Assembly (NCBI GenBank): GCA_039566865.1
Contig: CM076954.1
Location: 8,874,001-8,938,000 of the forward strand
Direction of reading: 5' to 3'
DNA: 64,000 nt
Origin: Aurelia coerulea
Lineage: Eukaryota > Cnidaria > Scyphozoa > Semaeostomeae > Ulmaridae
Position numbers and translations under genes: made by a program. Under the pieces are notes generated by a model. The model worked only from the letters and a program-made list of their open reading frames with translations, was not told where the DNA came from and made no database searches. This document shows positions 33,301-47,100 of this stretch, piece by piece (position 1 is the first letter of the stretch; every line of letters begins with the position of its first letter).

Positions 33301-36300
33301 AAGTCTAACAACATCCTGGCTATGAAACCTGGAGGGGGGGGGGGTACTTAGTTTATTTAAAAAAGCCGGTTGTCGAAAGTGAGGTCAAAAGTGTTATTTC
33401 ATTGTCTTTCAACAAATTTTTACGTTTCGGAGTATAGCTTTCACTTATTCTTTCCAAAGCCAGCTATCATTTCGAGGGAAAAGTTCTAAAGCCGGGTGGA
33501 AAAAATTTTCTTGGAGTTGGAGTGTACTTCTATGATTTGACCAAATAAATGTCTTCAAAATATATGTGTGGAACAACCCATCTAGCCCTTGAAACAATAC
33601 CAGGGTTTTTAGCGTAAGCATAAAGCATGTCACAATCTGAAGCAACTGTCCATAAACCCCGTACAATTTCTGGTGGTGAATGTGGGCCCTTTTCAAAAAT
33701 GCCCCACCACTCAAAATCCTTAAAAAATGCCCTGAGTGGTGGGGACTCTGCAGGTGGATAAGTAGCAGTAGCAACTGCTGTCGTTGTTGTTCTCTCGTCC
33801 TGGATTCCTATTGTTTAGTATAATTCTCCTACGCTGGTCTGACATCCAATGTGAAACGGATTCTAAAATTTATCAGTAATTAATCGCATTTGTAGCTTTT
33901 GTAGTTGTTTATTTGGTTGCTATTTTTGCATGTCTTTATGTTAATGGCCATGAGGTAGTTATCGTCTTTTCCACCTTGTGGTCCCGTCCCTGTAGTGTTG
34001 CATAGTTTGTAAAGTAATTAGAAAGTATAGTAGGATGTAGATGTAACATGTATGGCATCATTTTAAATGAATATATAAAAAAACACCTGCATGCAATCTC
34101 AACAGAAAAGCAGCACATTCCAAGAACAAAAATTCGTGTGACATGGAATGGTGCGTGCTAAGAGATAATTTCTACTTCAAAGAAACATGGAAAATTGGTA
34201 ACAAAGGTTCTAATTCGTTGCATCTAAAAGGTCTGCAAAAGTGCCCATCACCTTGCCTATCTGTATTTTGGCCAAGATTGTAAGCACACTCTTCAGATGG
34301 CCACCCACACCTGCAAGCTTTTTCAATGCACTTTTGAATGGGAGCTTGTGAGCACATGAATTTCTGGGGAACTAATTCTAAAGATTTCATACCTTTCAGT
34401 AAAGTTCCCACCCCATTTAATTACGGTGACGATCCTGCATTTCGAACCATCAATGCAATCTAATCCAATTATGGGTACTATTGGGGGGGGGGGGGTTGGA
34501 CCTCGTTTTGTAAACATATAAATAAAGGCGAAACCAGCATAGGAATCATTCGTCGTACATAGCCGATTGCTCGTGGCCCATGGTCGAAACCGCCAAAGCC
34601 TCATTTTCACGGACCAATCAGACGGCTAGAAAGCGATGGAGACAAAAGAAAGCCGTGAAGATTTTTCTAAATTTTACCTACCTTCATAAAACGCAACCAG
34701 GACAAAAAACTGCTTGAGATTTCCCGAATTTTTCTAAAGCAATCTACTCTCCAGATGTTTGGGAGTACAAGTTTGGATGCCGGTTAAAATATCTCCAGGA
34801 TTGGAGGAGTTATGGGCACAAACAAACCGATAAGGCACTGAACCTTAAACAATAGAAATTCTGGCCGGGAGACAATAGTAATAACAATAGTGATTGTTGC
34901 AAGAACGACCCGGAAACGCCACAATCTGCGTTTTCAATTGTTCTTGTTATTGTCTTTCGCTAAATTTTCTTTTATTGGAGATTCAATGCCCCTACAGTTT
35001 CTATGTGAATTGAAAAAGTCTACAAAGGCTTGTTCGCGCATTTCAAGTCATGTGGCAATACTCTAGGGAAGTTTCTGTATTGTAAAACTTTTTGCATTCA
35101 AGGCACAAGTTTGCTCGTTGCGAAATAACTTGTAAAATTCAAAAGAGGTTTTATCAAGAGGCATTATCACCTGACTTGAAGTGGCGTAAACAGGTCTCGA
35201 CAAGCCTTCGCCGATTTTGTCTATTGGAGAGGCAATAACTCCGCCAATCCTGAAGATATTTTAACCGGCATCCAAACTTGTACTCCCTAACATCTGGAGA
35301 GTAGATTGCTTTAAAAAGATTCGGGAAATCTCTAGCAGTTTTTTGTCCTGGTTGCGTTTTATGAAGGTAGGTAAAATTTAGAAAAATCTTCACGGGTTTC
35401 TTTTGTCTCCTTCGCTTTTTAGCCGTCTGATTGGTCCGTGAAAATGAGGCTTTGGCGGTTTCGGCCATGGGCACGAGCAATCGGCTATGTACGACGAATG
35501 ATTCCTATGTTGGCGAAACCTCAAAACCCAGGAAAAAACAGTGGGATATCGTTCTCATTTGGTTTGTGTGTCCTTATTTTAGACCTGACCCATTCGCCAC
35601 TAAATAGTTTACACAATACAGTAAAAACCCGTGTATAAGGACCAAATGAAGGACCAAATGGAATAAGAAATTTTGGTGGATCAATAATAGGTGGATCATC
35701 GTAACATGGCAGTGCTGCTTGAAACAGTTGACGTCAAGGATATTGCTTTTGTCGACAATTTCCGAAACAGCGAGGCAAACATTAAACTGACCAAAAAGGA
35801 TAAGAACTATACACATATGTCTTCATTTTCCATAGGTCCGAATTAACTCATCTGTTCACCAAATGTTGGCCCATAACTGGGAACTCTTTTGAGATGCTTG
35901 AGGGTGGACCAATTGCAGTTTGGTCGGAAAGTGGCTTGGAGGCCAGGAACAAGCACATCAGGAATTTTCGAAGTGGAGCTGGGTGGGTGTAGGACTAGGC
36001 ATACTTCAGTTAAAGTCAGCCTCGAAGACAATATTGTGTGGATATTGATAACCTCATGGCCACTTGTGGCAAAATCCTGTCAAGATATCTTAAAGAAAAG
36101 TCGTCAGTCTGCTGAACCATACGTCGAAGCAACCTTGCGTCGATAGCCTTGTGATTGATTCGATGTACTTTTTTCAAACTAAACAACTCGGTGTTGAGAC
36201 GGCAAAAATGTTTTGACTCAATTAGTTCCACTAGATTTAGATATCAAGCGAATTTTAACATAGCATATATCAAAGTATTACACATATCTCAATTGGTTGG

Positions 36301-38162
36301 ACCTTGCAGAAAGAAAGAGACAACAGATACTGTTTTCCAATGTAGGTCAATTGTTTCATAGCATTAAGCTATTGTCTCACAAAAATTGGCTATTGTTTTT
36401 ATCATTGCATCGAGAATACTTCTTTTGAATTCTTGAGAACCAATTTCGCAAATCTAGAGCTCTTGCCTTGAAGAAGACAGTCACGGCACTGTTACAGTTT
36501 TGAAAGGAAATCAGGAAGGAAAACCTATGTCACATGCAATCTTCAAACTTTTTTTGCGACAAAATTAGAATGGTTTGAAACAGGCCCTTTGGCAGGAATG
36601 CTCCAAGTAGGTTCTAGTAATTTAATATATTAATACCTAACACATAGAATTACATAGACTTTTTGTTTTCAACTTTGAGTAGCAATTTTTCACGAAATTT
36701 GTCGTAAAAAGTACGCATCAAAATAGTGTCCATCTACCCATGATCTTACATTCAATATAAAACATTTTTACATATGTTGAGCAAAACTAAATTGCTGACC
36801 ATTTAGTACAAAAATCATGAAAATCGGTCTTTTCTAGGCTGATTTATGACACGTTAAAGTTGGCTCAAAACACTACATTGCACCGGAAATTCTAATGTAA
36901 ACAACCACTTGAAATTTGACAAACTTCAAAATTCCATTTCTCATCATTGGATAGTCCGATTTTGAAAATTTTTGCTTTCTGTTAAGCCCACGGATACCCT
37001 CTTTAATGGGGATGTGAAAATCTGCATGTTTTCAAAACTTCATTTTTTCCTATTTATTCCATAATTTCGTCGATCTGGATCACTGTGTTATGACTATACT
37101 GTACGTAAGACTAAAGGATTATGCATTTAAATCCAGGATTAGCAATTAGCGAGGCTTGAACAGCAGGGCCAGAAGGTTAGGAAAGCGAAAAAAATCTACC
37201 CTGAAATAGCCCAAGAATTCCTAGGAAATACATATGGGCAGACTATCAAACAAAGGTCTCCTTTCATTTACTTTTAGTACATTGTGCAGGTCAAAATAAT
37301 TCATTAATATAGAAACACTAATTGAGCACCAATACATAAAGATAATGCTTATTTCTTGATTAGGAATAAAGCAACGCTTAAATTATGAACACATAGTTGG
37401 TTGCTTAGTTAGTTAATTATATGAACTGTTTAATCTTGCAGTTAACCAAAACATCTTACCTTCCTCTTCGAGCAACCAGATTGTACCAATATTGCAAAAT
37501 CGCCAATCTCATGTGGGACCTCGTGAAGTAGGATTGTCAGCGTAGTTATGAAACCAACATTCCTACTAACTAGGTAGGATGCACCAATTGCAAGACCATC
37601 AGTAAAGTTATGTGTAAAATCAGCTGCTAGATTTAAATAACCAGATACTTTGATACTCCCATCAGCAATCTCATCTGATTTGTCTGCCAAGTCTGTGAAA
37701 TGGACAGCAAGGTAATATATATAGTGTTTAAGTCTATCTCGTATTGAAGTTTATAATAGATTTTTTCTCTATATGCTCATAATATTTACACACATTTATA
37801 TGTGTTCTATTGAAACATGCCTCCTTTCCCATACATATGACTCGGCCCTACTAAATTATGTGTCATCCAAAATCACTTTAACATCTGTTGTTTACTTTTA
37901 TTATTTTTCTTTTGCAACCACCTCTAAGGGAACTATTATGGAAATAAGGTCAATATGACCTTTTAATGCTATCCCTGCCACTACAATTAGGGGTGTTTTT
38001 AACGTATTTATTTAATGAAAATTGTCATCATATTTTATCTATTCTTTTAGCTTTTTAAAACTTGTAAATTATATTTATTTCTTGTAAATTGTTTTATTTT
38101 ACGAGGCAAATTTTAACATACATACATACATACACCCATACATACACACACACATACATACA

Positions 38163-38196
<34 letters not shown>

Positions 38197-41100
38197 CATA
38201 CATACAATACATCTAAACTACAACTACAACCTATACTCAATCACATACAACTACAAAACGATGCCACTGGTGTTTCGTTATGATTTATCATTATTATGAT
38301 TATTAGCCTCGTTTTGATATTGAGACACACTTGTAAAATGTCGGTGCTTAGGCCCATGAAGTGAATCTCACGTTTGAGTTTATATCCATTTCTCTCGGCC
38401 CAATCTGAACGAAACAACAGGGAGCATGGATTTTCACAAGAACCCAGCAGCCATTTAAAATTAACTCAAAGTTTGTCCCAAAACAGATGCCAGGTCAGAC
38501 ATTCGGAAAATTTCAATGGATATCGAGATATGCATGAGTAATAGTGATGGTCGGAGGAGAAAAGCCTTACCTGGTTACTATTTTGGAACTGACTTTGACA
38601 ACAAATATAAAAACAAATATAAAAGAAACAAGTAACACAGACTATAAAAGAAAAATTACGTAATGAAAAAAAAGGAAATTGTTTGCGAGAGGAAATGATT
38701 GAAGCGATTTCAACTTGTTGTTGTCTTCACGGAGTGCGGACGTGTCACATCGCGCTCCTGTCTTAGATTATAGATTTGAAAATGGATAAAGTTTGTTATG
38801 GCAGCGAAAATGATCATTGAACCTGGGGAAGTAGAAGAACTTATATTGGATGCAATACAAGATATACAAGTTAAAAAGAAGCGTGCGAATTCGATTTCAG
38901 TTTGCAAATCTTTGCTGAAGACGCATGGCCTAAACGATTCCGCAACCTCGCTGCAGCTAGCAATGATGCTAGCTGAAGGGAAGATAGAAGATACCAGGAC
39001 TGGAGGCAGTGAATCATTTCGAGTGTGTGAGTCATATAACACAGAGAAGCAAAAAGAAAAAGCTAGAAACATTTCTGGTGATGAGGAGAGACTCGCTGAA
39101 TGTAGAGATGAACTCCTGTCTGTTGCTGCCACTCCCAAACCTCAGAGAAAGAAGGCACTGCACAAGCCAGATGCAAAGGAAAAATTTTCCACTGAAAAAA
39201 ATGATGCATATTTTCAAAACAAAAATGAAAAGGTGGAAGGAAACTATGGAGTCGACGAACGTTTCGAAAGACTAGAAAAGCAAATTGCAACGATTTTTGA
39301 ACGACTCGATAAAGACAGCGAAGAGAGTGTAAACATTGAAAGTAGGCACACTGATTTCTATGAAATGTTGACGAAAATTAACTCATTGGAAAGAGAAAAA
39401 AGAGATCTAAAAGATGAAAATTTCGCTTTAAGACTAGAAATTGTAGATTTAAAAGAAATTCTTGGAAAAAAATTAACTGGAGAAAATTGTGAAAAACAAG
39501 ATAAAAAAAACCACGTATGTAAACAAAAACAATTTTATAATCCCGAGGGAGGATAGATCGTCCGTACAACGTCGTACTGCCGACTTCATAATAGAGGAAG
39601 ACCATTGGCAATTCCCTAAACGTACTGCCAAGTCGCGTCAGAGTATTGAAATGCCAGTTAAAACTGATAATAGATTCGATGGTTTAGGGATTGAAAAGTC
39701 AACGACGACACCAAAGAAAACTGTTCGAAACATTGTCTCTGGAGAACTTAGTTTCGCTGAGGCCACTGCAGCAAAACAACGCAAACCCAATGTTGATAGG
39801 TCAAGTCCGCAAAGGCAAGTAACATCGTCAAATGCCCAACAGCCCGCAAGCAACATTACTGAAGAGCAAGAAGTCTTCCACGTTGATTTAAAAGGTTTTG
39901 CGACAAATACTGGAGGGCTGTCAAGCCCTGTACCAAAGAATCATGCAAGATCAGTAAAATCACGAATCCAAGAGCCTTACGAACATCGCAGAAAGCCAGT
40001 CATCACTGTGGTTGGAGACTCCATCATAAGGGGAATACGAAAGCAAGAAATAAATCGAAATGTGCATCAATATAATTCGTTCGTAAAAACGTTTCCCGGA
40101 GCGACAACCGAGGACATGGAATCGTACATTATTCCTACTTTGAAAAGAAATCCTGATGATTTGATTATACATTGTGGAACTAACGATTTAAGGAAGGAAG
40201 ATCCTGGAAAAATAGCCAACAAAATAACAAGAGTTGCAATACAAGCGAAAAAGACCGTCAATAAAGTGGCTGTTTCCAGTATACTGGCACGAGGAGACTC
40301 TGATCTTTTGGAAAGGAAACGAGTACAGGTAAATATGACGCTAAAGAAATCACTTGCAGATAACGAAATTGACTTCATCGAGCACGAAGTCTTTGACAAT
40401 GATTGGCGATTCTTATTATATGATGATGGAATCCATTTGAATGATGATGGTACAAACGTTTTAGGAAATGATTTTGTCAACTACATCAACAATGTATGAC
40501 TACCTTCTAATTATTTTGAACATGATCGAAACTGCGTATCGGATATAAAACCTTCGGTGCCAATAATTGAAAGTAAATCCAGTACATATTACAATTCCTT
40601 TTCAACACTTTCACAAATGTCTGATACATTAACATGCCCATTGGCTTTAAGCCCAAGTTTAGGTAGCATTTCACGAATAGAACCCTCACATGGTTGTAGG
40701 TCACCCGTCCAACACTTTTTACCTACCTCTCCCTCAAATCTTACCTCAAATACTTATAATGCGCGCAGTGAACTTTCTTTTTCTGCATCTTCAATCGGAT
40801 CCACACAACAGAATATTTCGAGTGATATTGGGGAGATTTTTAATCTGAGAGCAAAAAATCCAAATAATCCTTTAATTGGTTTCTTAAATATAAACAGTCT
40901 TCGAAACAAAATAACTGATCTGAGAATGGTGGTGGAAAGATGCTTGCCTGATATTTTGGTAATAGAAGAAACAAAACTAAATTCAGATTTCAAAACCGAG
41001 GCCTTTCTAATAAAAAACTACCAAAAACCGATTCGTCGTGATAGGAATGAATTTGGTGGGGGCCTGATGCAATTTGTTAGGAAAGGAGTTGTCTGCAATA

Positions 41101-44100
41101 GAGTTTCTGCTTTTGAGAGTCCCTATATCGAGATCATTTGCTCTGATCTGATGGTTTGTAAAAAGAGATGGGCTATTTTTAGCATTTACCGACCCCCAGA
41201 TGCTAGCAACCTGGAACTATTTTTCAGGGAACTATCTTTTTTCTTAAACTCGGCCTTGGACAAATACGATGATGTTATGATTATGGGCGATATAAACATT
41301 GACACTCATGATTTTCAGCATCCAGGATATACAAAGATAATTTCGTTTTGTGATGTTTTTGGACTATACAATTTGGTAAAGGATAAAACCTGTTTCACAA
41401 AGAATCATTGTTCGTCAATTGACGTTATGCTCACAAATAAACCAAGATGTTTTCAAAATACGTCTGTTTTTGAAACCGGTCTGAGTGACTTTCATGGCCT
41501 TGTTTTAACTTTAATGAAAATACACATACCTCGCCTAAAACCCAAGATTGTTAAGTACCGTAGCTATAAAAAGTTTGACCCTGAAAATTTTTTGCAAGAT
41601 GTGAAGAATACTGACTTTAAAGCAGATTCAAATGATGCAGATTTGTCTTATAGGAATCTTTCATCTACTTTTCGAAAACTTGTAGATAAACATGCTCCTT
41701 TGAAAACTAAGTTTCAGAGAGGAAATACCGCCCCTTTTATGAAACAGCAATTACAAAAGGCAATCTACACTAGATCAAGGCTCAAAAAAGACTAAATAAG
41801 AACCCTACACAAGAAAATGGAAGAAAATTCAAAAAGCAGCGAAACAAATGTGTTTCCCTACGGAAGAAAGCTATGAAAACCCACTTTAAAGAAGCGACAA
41901 AAAATGGTACACTTTCAAATAAAGAATTTTGGGATCTCGTAAAACCCTTTCTTTCAAATAAAGGGGGACTTACAAGTAGCGATATTTCTCTTGTGAAAAA
42001 CGATACTGTTGTAACAGATGACCAAGAATTGACAGAGATCTTCAACGATCACTATGTAAACATAGTAGAGAAATCCAGCGGCAAGAAGCCCGTTAACCTT
42101 GCTGAATATACTGGAATTTCTGATGACCGACAAATTGTTAGATTAATTCTTGACAAGTAGAAAAACCATCCTAGCGTCCTAGCTATCATTCAAAACCCAG
42201 AACAAGTATTGAATACCTTTTCCTTTCATGAAATAGGCAATCAAGAAATTATGGAACTATTAAAATCCCTTGATGGAAAAAAATCTACTGGTGAGGATCA
42301 AATACCCCCAAAGTTAGTATCTCTAGCTTCTAACGAACTCTCAGTCGCACTAACCATGGCAATAAACTGTAGCATTCGAAATTCTAGATTCCCAGACGAT
42401 GCAAAAAAGGCTGCGGTCTGCCCTTTAGATAAGGGGGAACCAATTCGCACGGTGGAAAGAAATTTCCGCCCAGTTAGTGTTCTTAATACCTTTTCTAAGA
42501 TATATGAAAAAGTCCTGAAACAACAACTGACTCAACACTTAGATAACACACTTTCTGTTTTCATTGCGGCCTATAGACGAGCATACGGCACCCATCATGT
42601 ATTAATACGAATGATTGAAGATTGGAGGTCTAACCTCGACAACGATTACCTCGTAGGTGCAGTCCTGGTGGATCTTTCCAAAGCTTTTGATTGCATTCCA
42701 CATGACTTGCTCATTGCCAAACTACATGAAGATGCGCTTGTCCTTACCTATTCTTATCTCAAGCGACGTAAACAAAGCGTTCGGATAAATAATACTTACA
42801 GTTCCTTCCTAGAGGTTATTTCTGGTGTATCCCAAGGATCTGTGCTGGGCCCAATCCTGTTTAACTTTTATATAAATGATTTGTTTCTTTTCATAAAACA
42901 GGCAACTCTCTATAACTATGCTGACGACAATACTCTTGCTTATTTCTCTAAAAGTATGCCCGATCTTATCAATATTTTGGAAAAAGAATCTGGAGTTGCT
43001 CTAGCTTGGCTAGAACAAAATGAAATGATTGCTAATCCTGAAAAATTCCATGCTTTACTGCTCAGAAAAAACCAAACAAATACTAGTGGAGAACAAATTA
43101 ACATTAACGGGGTAAAATAATCAAATCTGAGGAGACTGTGAAACTTTTAGGAGTCACTTTGGATTATAGACTTGATTTCGACCCACATATTTCGAATCTT
43201 TGCAAAAAGGCTGCAACGCAATTAAATGTTCTCAAAAGATTAAAGACATTCATTGGCTTTCAGGAGAAGAAGATCCTTGTTCAGAGTTTCGTATATTCTA
43301 ATTTTGACTATTGTCCTTTGGTTTGGTATTTCTCATCTTCCAAATCATTGCAGAAAATAGAAAAATTACAAGAACGTGCTCTAAGATTTCTTTATAATGA
43401 TCATACGAGTTCGTATGATGATTTGCTTTCAAGATCGAGTAAATGCACGATGCATGTTGCCCGCCAAAGACTCCTTTGCATTGAAATATTTAAAACACTG
43501 AATCATTTGAATCCACCATTTATGCAGAGCATTTTTGAATTACGTTCTTCAATTTATTCTTCAAGAAATCCAAATAATTTAGCACATTTTAGGCCTAATC
43601 AAACAACTTTCGGGTCCAAGAGTCTCAAGTCCATTGGGCCACAGATTTGGAATGGCCTACCAAATGAACTAAAATCGGCAGAAAATCTGAAAAGTTTTAA
43701 GGTTTTAATAAAACAATGGGACGGTCCCAACTGCAAATGTAGTGCTTGTGCTTGCCTACCAACTTAATTGTATTATTTAGAAAATATTAATTTTGTTTAT
43801 TAGTTCTGTATATTCGATTTTGATTAGTTAACTTGTATATATTTAAATGATGTATATATTGTTAGCTATATGTAAAAATTATCGAATTAAAATAAGATTA
43901 CACGCAGCGATTCATCAAAAACGTTCTGATGCATGAATGTATTTCGGAGTTGCCTTGATGATTTCTGTATTGGAGACAATTGGCAGCCTTTCATCGCCAT
44001 ACAACAAGACTCTAAGCATAATTTTTTTAGAAAGGTTTGACAGGCCATGTTGATGCAATATTGCATTGACACTGCTGAGAAGATCAAGTCTGCAAACAAC

Positions 44101-47100
44101 ATACAAGTGACAGAGCAGCAAACAATGTTCCGTATCCTCAATGCCATTGTTTATTGAGTACTTTGGATCTATTGTATCCTTAAATTGTGCCTGAACTTAT
44201 TATGGAGATTTAGTTTGCTAGACCCCATATGCAACTGTGTAAGAATTGCTAAACCATTTGGATTGTGAATACTAAAAATTGATTTTACAGGGTGGGGGGG
44301 GGGGCAGAAAAGAGATTAATAATTTTTTCTTGAATGCACTTACTGCAGGCAATAATCTGATTTCAGGATCAAGCATGTTCCACTCAGATAGACAATGGGA
44401 ATATAAACTTGCATCATAACTGACTGTTCTTGCACAGATTCACCTAACTACATTGCGTTTCAGAAAAGAGTACAATGATTCTAAGAAAGGTGGAATTGGG
44501 ACAACAATCTTATAAAAAAGAACAACACACCTACTCCATCAACGGAGGTTGAGCGATTCCCACCCCAGCTCATCATAGATTTTCTCACGTGATGCGCCTT
44601 TCCATGCTCCACTTACTGCTAACGTGGCGGAGTATTGAACGGATTCGAGCTTTTCCATGTGATTATACAATGTTATGAGTTGACTGAAATCGCAAGTTTT
44701 ATGTGGAATGTGATATATAGCATCGCCATAATCCAGATGTGGTCGAACGTATAGTTTGTACAATTGTATGAGAGTTTGCCAGGGCAGGTACTTGGAGAGG
44801 AAGCGTAACATTCCGATTGCTTTTCTGGATTTGGCAATAGCTGCCAGATATGACTAGAGAAAGGATCTAAAGAATGGATTTTGACAGTAGATTTAAAGAC
44901 AATCAGGCCTTTTCATTTGACGCGTGCGATCGCACACGTTGGCACACAACACAAAGTGAGTCACGAGTGCTTTTCATCGCACACGCAAAGTATCATTTTG
45001 CTTAAGTAAAGTGGTACTGTGATATTTGACACATCCAATACCAAAGCATGTGCTTCAATAAACCATATGATTACTGACAAATCCTATAACATTTTCGACA
45101 AAGTCCCTTAAGTGGCAATTCCCACAATATGAAATAATTGCGACACTTGGTGCTCATAGAGCGAAGGTGATTGTTGTTATCGATACTGATGTTCATGAAT
45201 AAAATGAACCGAGCAGACAACAGATTTGTCCTGTTGACATTGATAGTTTGGAAGAATCAGACACTAGACGAGTGTTTACCGAGGAATAAATTGCTGAGTT
45301 CTGTAAAAACAAAAACTTCATTGACACATAAACATATAAACAATGATATTCATTTTATCGGTAGTGTGATTATCTTTATCAGTAAAGGGAGACCTGAAGA
45401 CCTATTTTGTGTCACTTCTTAAATACCGTCTTGAATAACTACGTGTGCGAATCGCACGAGCAAATGAATTTGCCTGTGTGTTTTGCCACACGCGTGTTGT
45501 TTTATTCCCGAAAAGGACTGGACAATAATAAGCAGTTTTAGAGCAAAGGATCCTTATGACCAAAGGGCTATTGACGCTTTGCTCAGAGCACCAGGGAGTC
45601 CTTGATAACTGTTTGCTCATTTTCTAAACTAATTTACTTTAAAATTTTGTTTTTACCTGACAGTTAAATTTCTACTGGTAACAGTAAGAAACCTTTGAAG
45701 AACACCTTTGCAGAAGACCTTTGAAGCTCTCTACAAATTTTGAAGTATTGAGCTACTTGAAATACTTGAAACTTTTAAGCTATATAGCTACTCTAATTTG
45801 GTATGTTAGTGGGTTTCCTAATTTCTAAAAGGAGTATAAACATTTTTTTGAAAGACATCTAACTGGCCTTAAATATTTTTGAGGATGTTATTAGGTATTT
45901 GTGTTTTGGGATTATTTGCTCTCAAGCTTCTCCCCTTTTGTCACTTGAAGTAATGAGAAACGATCAATAAAACTGTTGTGGGTACAGGAAAGCTGCAAAA
46001 TGTGTTGTCAGTTTGTGTTACTTTCAAAACTATCCTAGAATTTTCCTTTCTAGTCTTGGCAATTAAGATGCTCTCAGACTGCTCATTTCTAACAAAAACT
46101 GCTCTTTGGGGCCTTCAGGGTTAACAAAGGTATCATCTTAAGTATTGAATTCTAGGTCTTACTAAGCCTTGCTCAAGTAAGAGTACCCTGTGAGCAAAAC
46201 CCTTAAATGACTCGTATCTCACAAAGTACTCCAACATTATATTTTTCTCTACTTTTATCTGGTTAAATCCGTTAAAATACACATTTGACCAAAGTCTCAT
46301 ATGCAAGTTCATTACATTTGCTCTTCTAGTGCTCATTTTTGTTTTTTTTCGACTTTCAAAATGGGGGATTTTCTGCCAGTCAATAAAAAACATGCCCATA
46401 TAAATATGGACGTAAAGAGGCACTCCTTCTTTTGAAAGGGGCGTTTTCTGATGTTCTAAACGGTGTGGTCTCAAATTTTTGAGGGGCCAAGCCCCCGGAC
46501 CCCCATTTCACCTTGCTTTGCTCACAGTTCAGCCCCCCCCCCCCACTTACAAACCGCTGCGCGATCCCTGCTGTATGTAATCCCACCCTCTGCTCTTACC
46601 AGTATTTTCTTTGCTGCCAGGATCACCTTTTGGTTCCTTCTTCCTGTGCCTTACTTCTGAGTTGTCTTCTTCAACTGTTTTGGAGGCTACTTCACCATCT
46701 TGCTCATCTTTCATTTCTTTTTGGACAGGAGAATGATGACTATGAGAATGAGAATGCCCACCTTTGATATGTCGCACAAATTTCTCCACGATAAGAAATG
46801 CTACCATGCCTGCTAAAACCCATAACCCAACTACCATGTCTGCTGAATGATCATGTACATGCTCTCCAGTTTCACCATCATGTCTATGACTGTGATGGGA
46901 GTGAGAATGACTCACTTCTGCATTGTGAGAATGGGGGGATATTGCATGTGGTATAAGATGCAGGAATGCATCCCCCAATAAACCACCAGATGCGAAACTG
47001 AGAAGAATCTTCAGTAGCGGTCTCTGCTCAGCTGAATTGCTCTCCAGGGGCACAAAGAAAAGGATAAAGAATGGTGCAGCACTTATCAAACAAGTTGAAA

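Larger units (their letters stand above)
38690..43890 (+). mobile_element. Near-full-length LINE with SGNH ORF1 (LINE 2)
   Basis: About 5.2 kb on the plus strand, antisense inside intron 1 of the zinc transporter. Order: short leader, ORF1 (coiled coil plus SGNH hydrolase), TGA, ORF2 (endonuclease, RT, C-terminal Cys cluster), AT-rich 3' UTR ending near GAATTAAAATAAG. It abuts a family-2 LINE remnant at 43900. ORF1 and ORF2 share a frame separated by one TGA in a TGA-CTA context. ORF2 has several breaks. Ends are approximate and no TSD was recognised. Confidence 0.8.

Noticed and set aside
35843..36231. Minus-strand frames possibly coding
   Set aside because: No recognisable motif, no splice borders, and they lie within an intron.
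39489..40499. Host SGNH hydrolase gene
   Set aside because: The domain lies in ORF1 of a LINE, directly followed by endonuclease and RT in the same frame.
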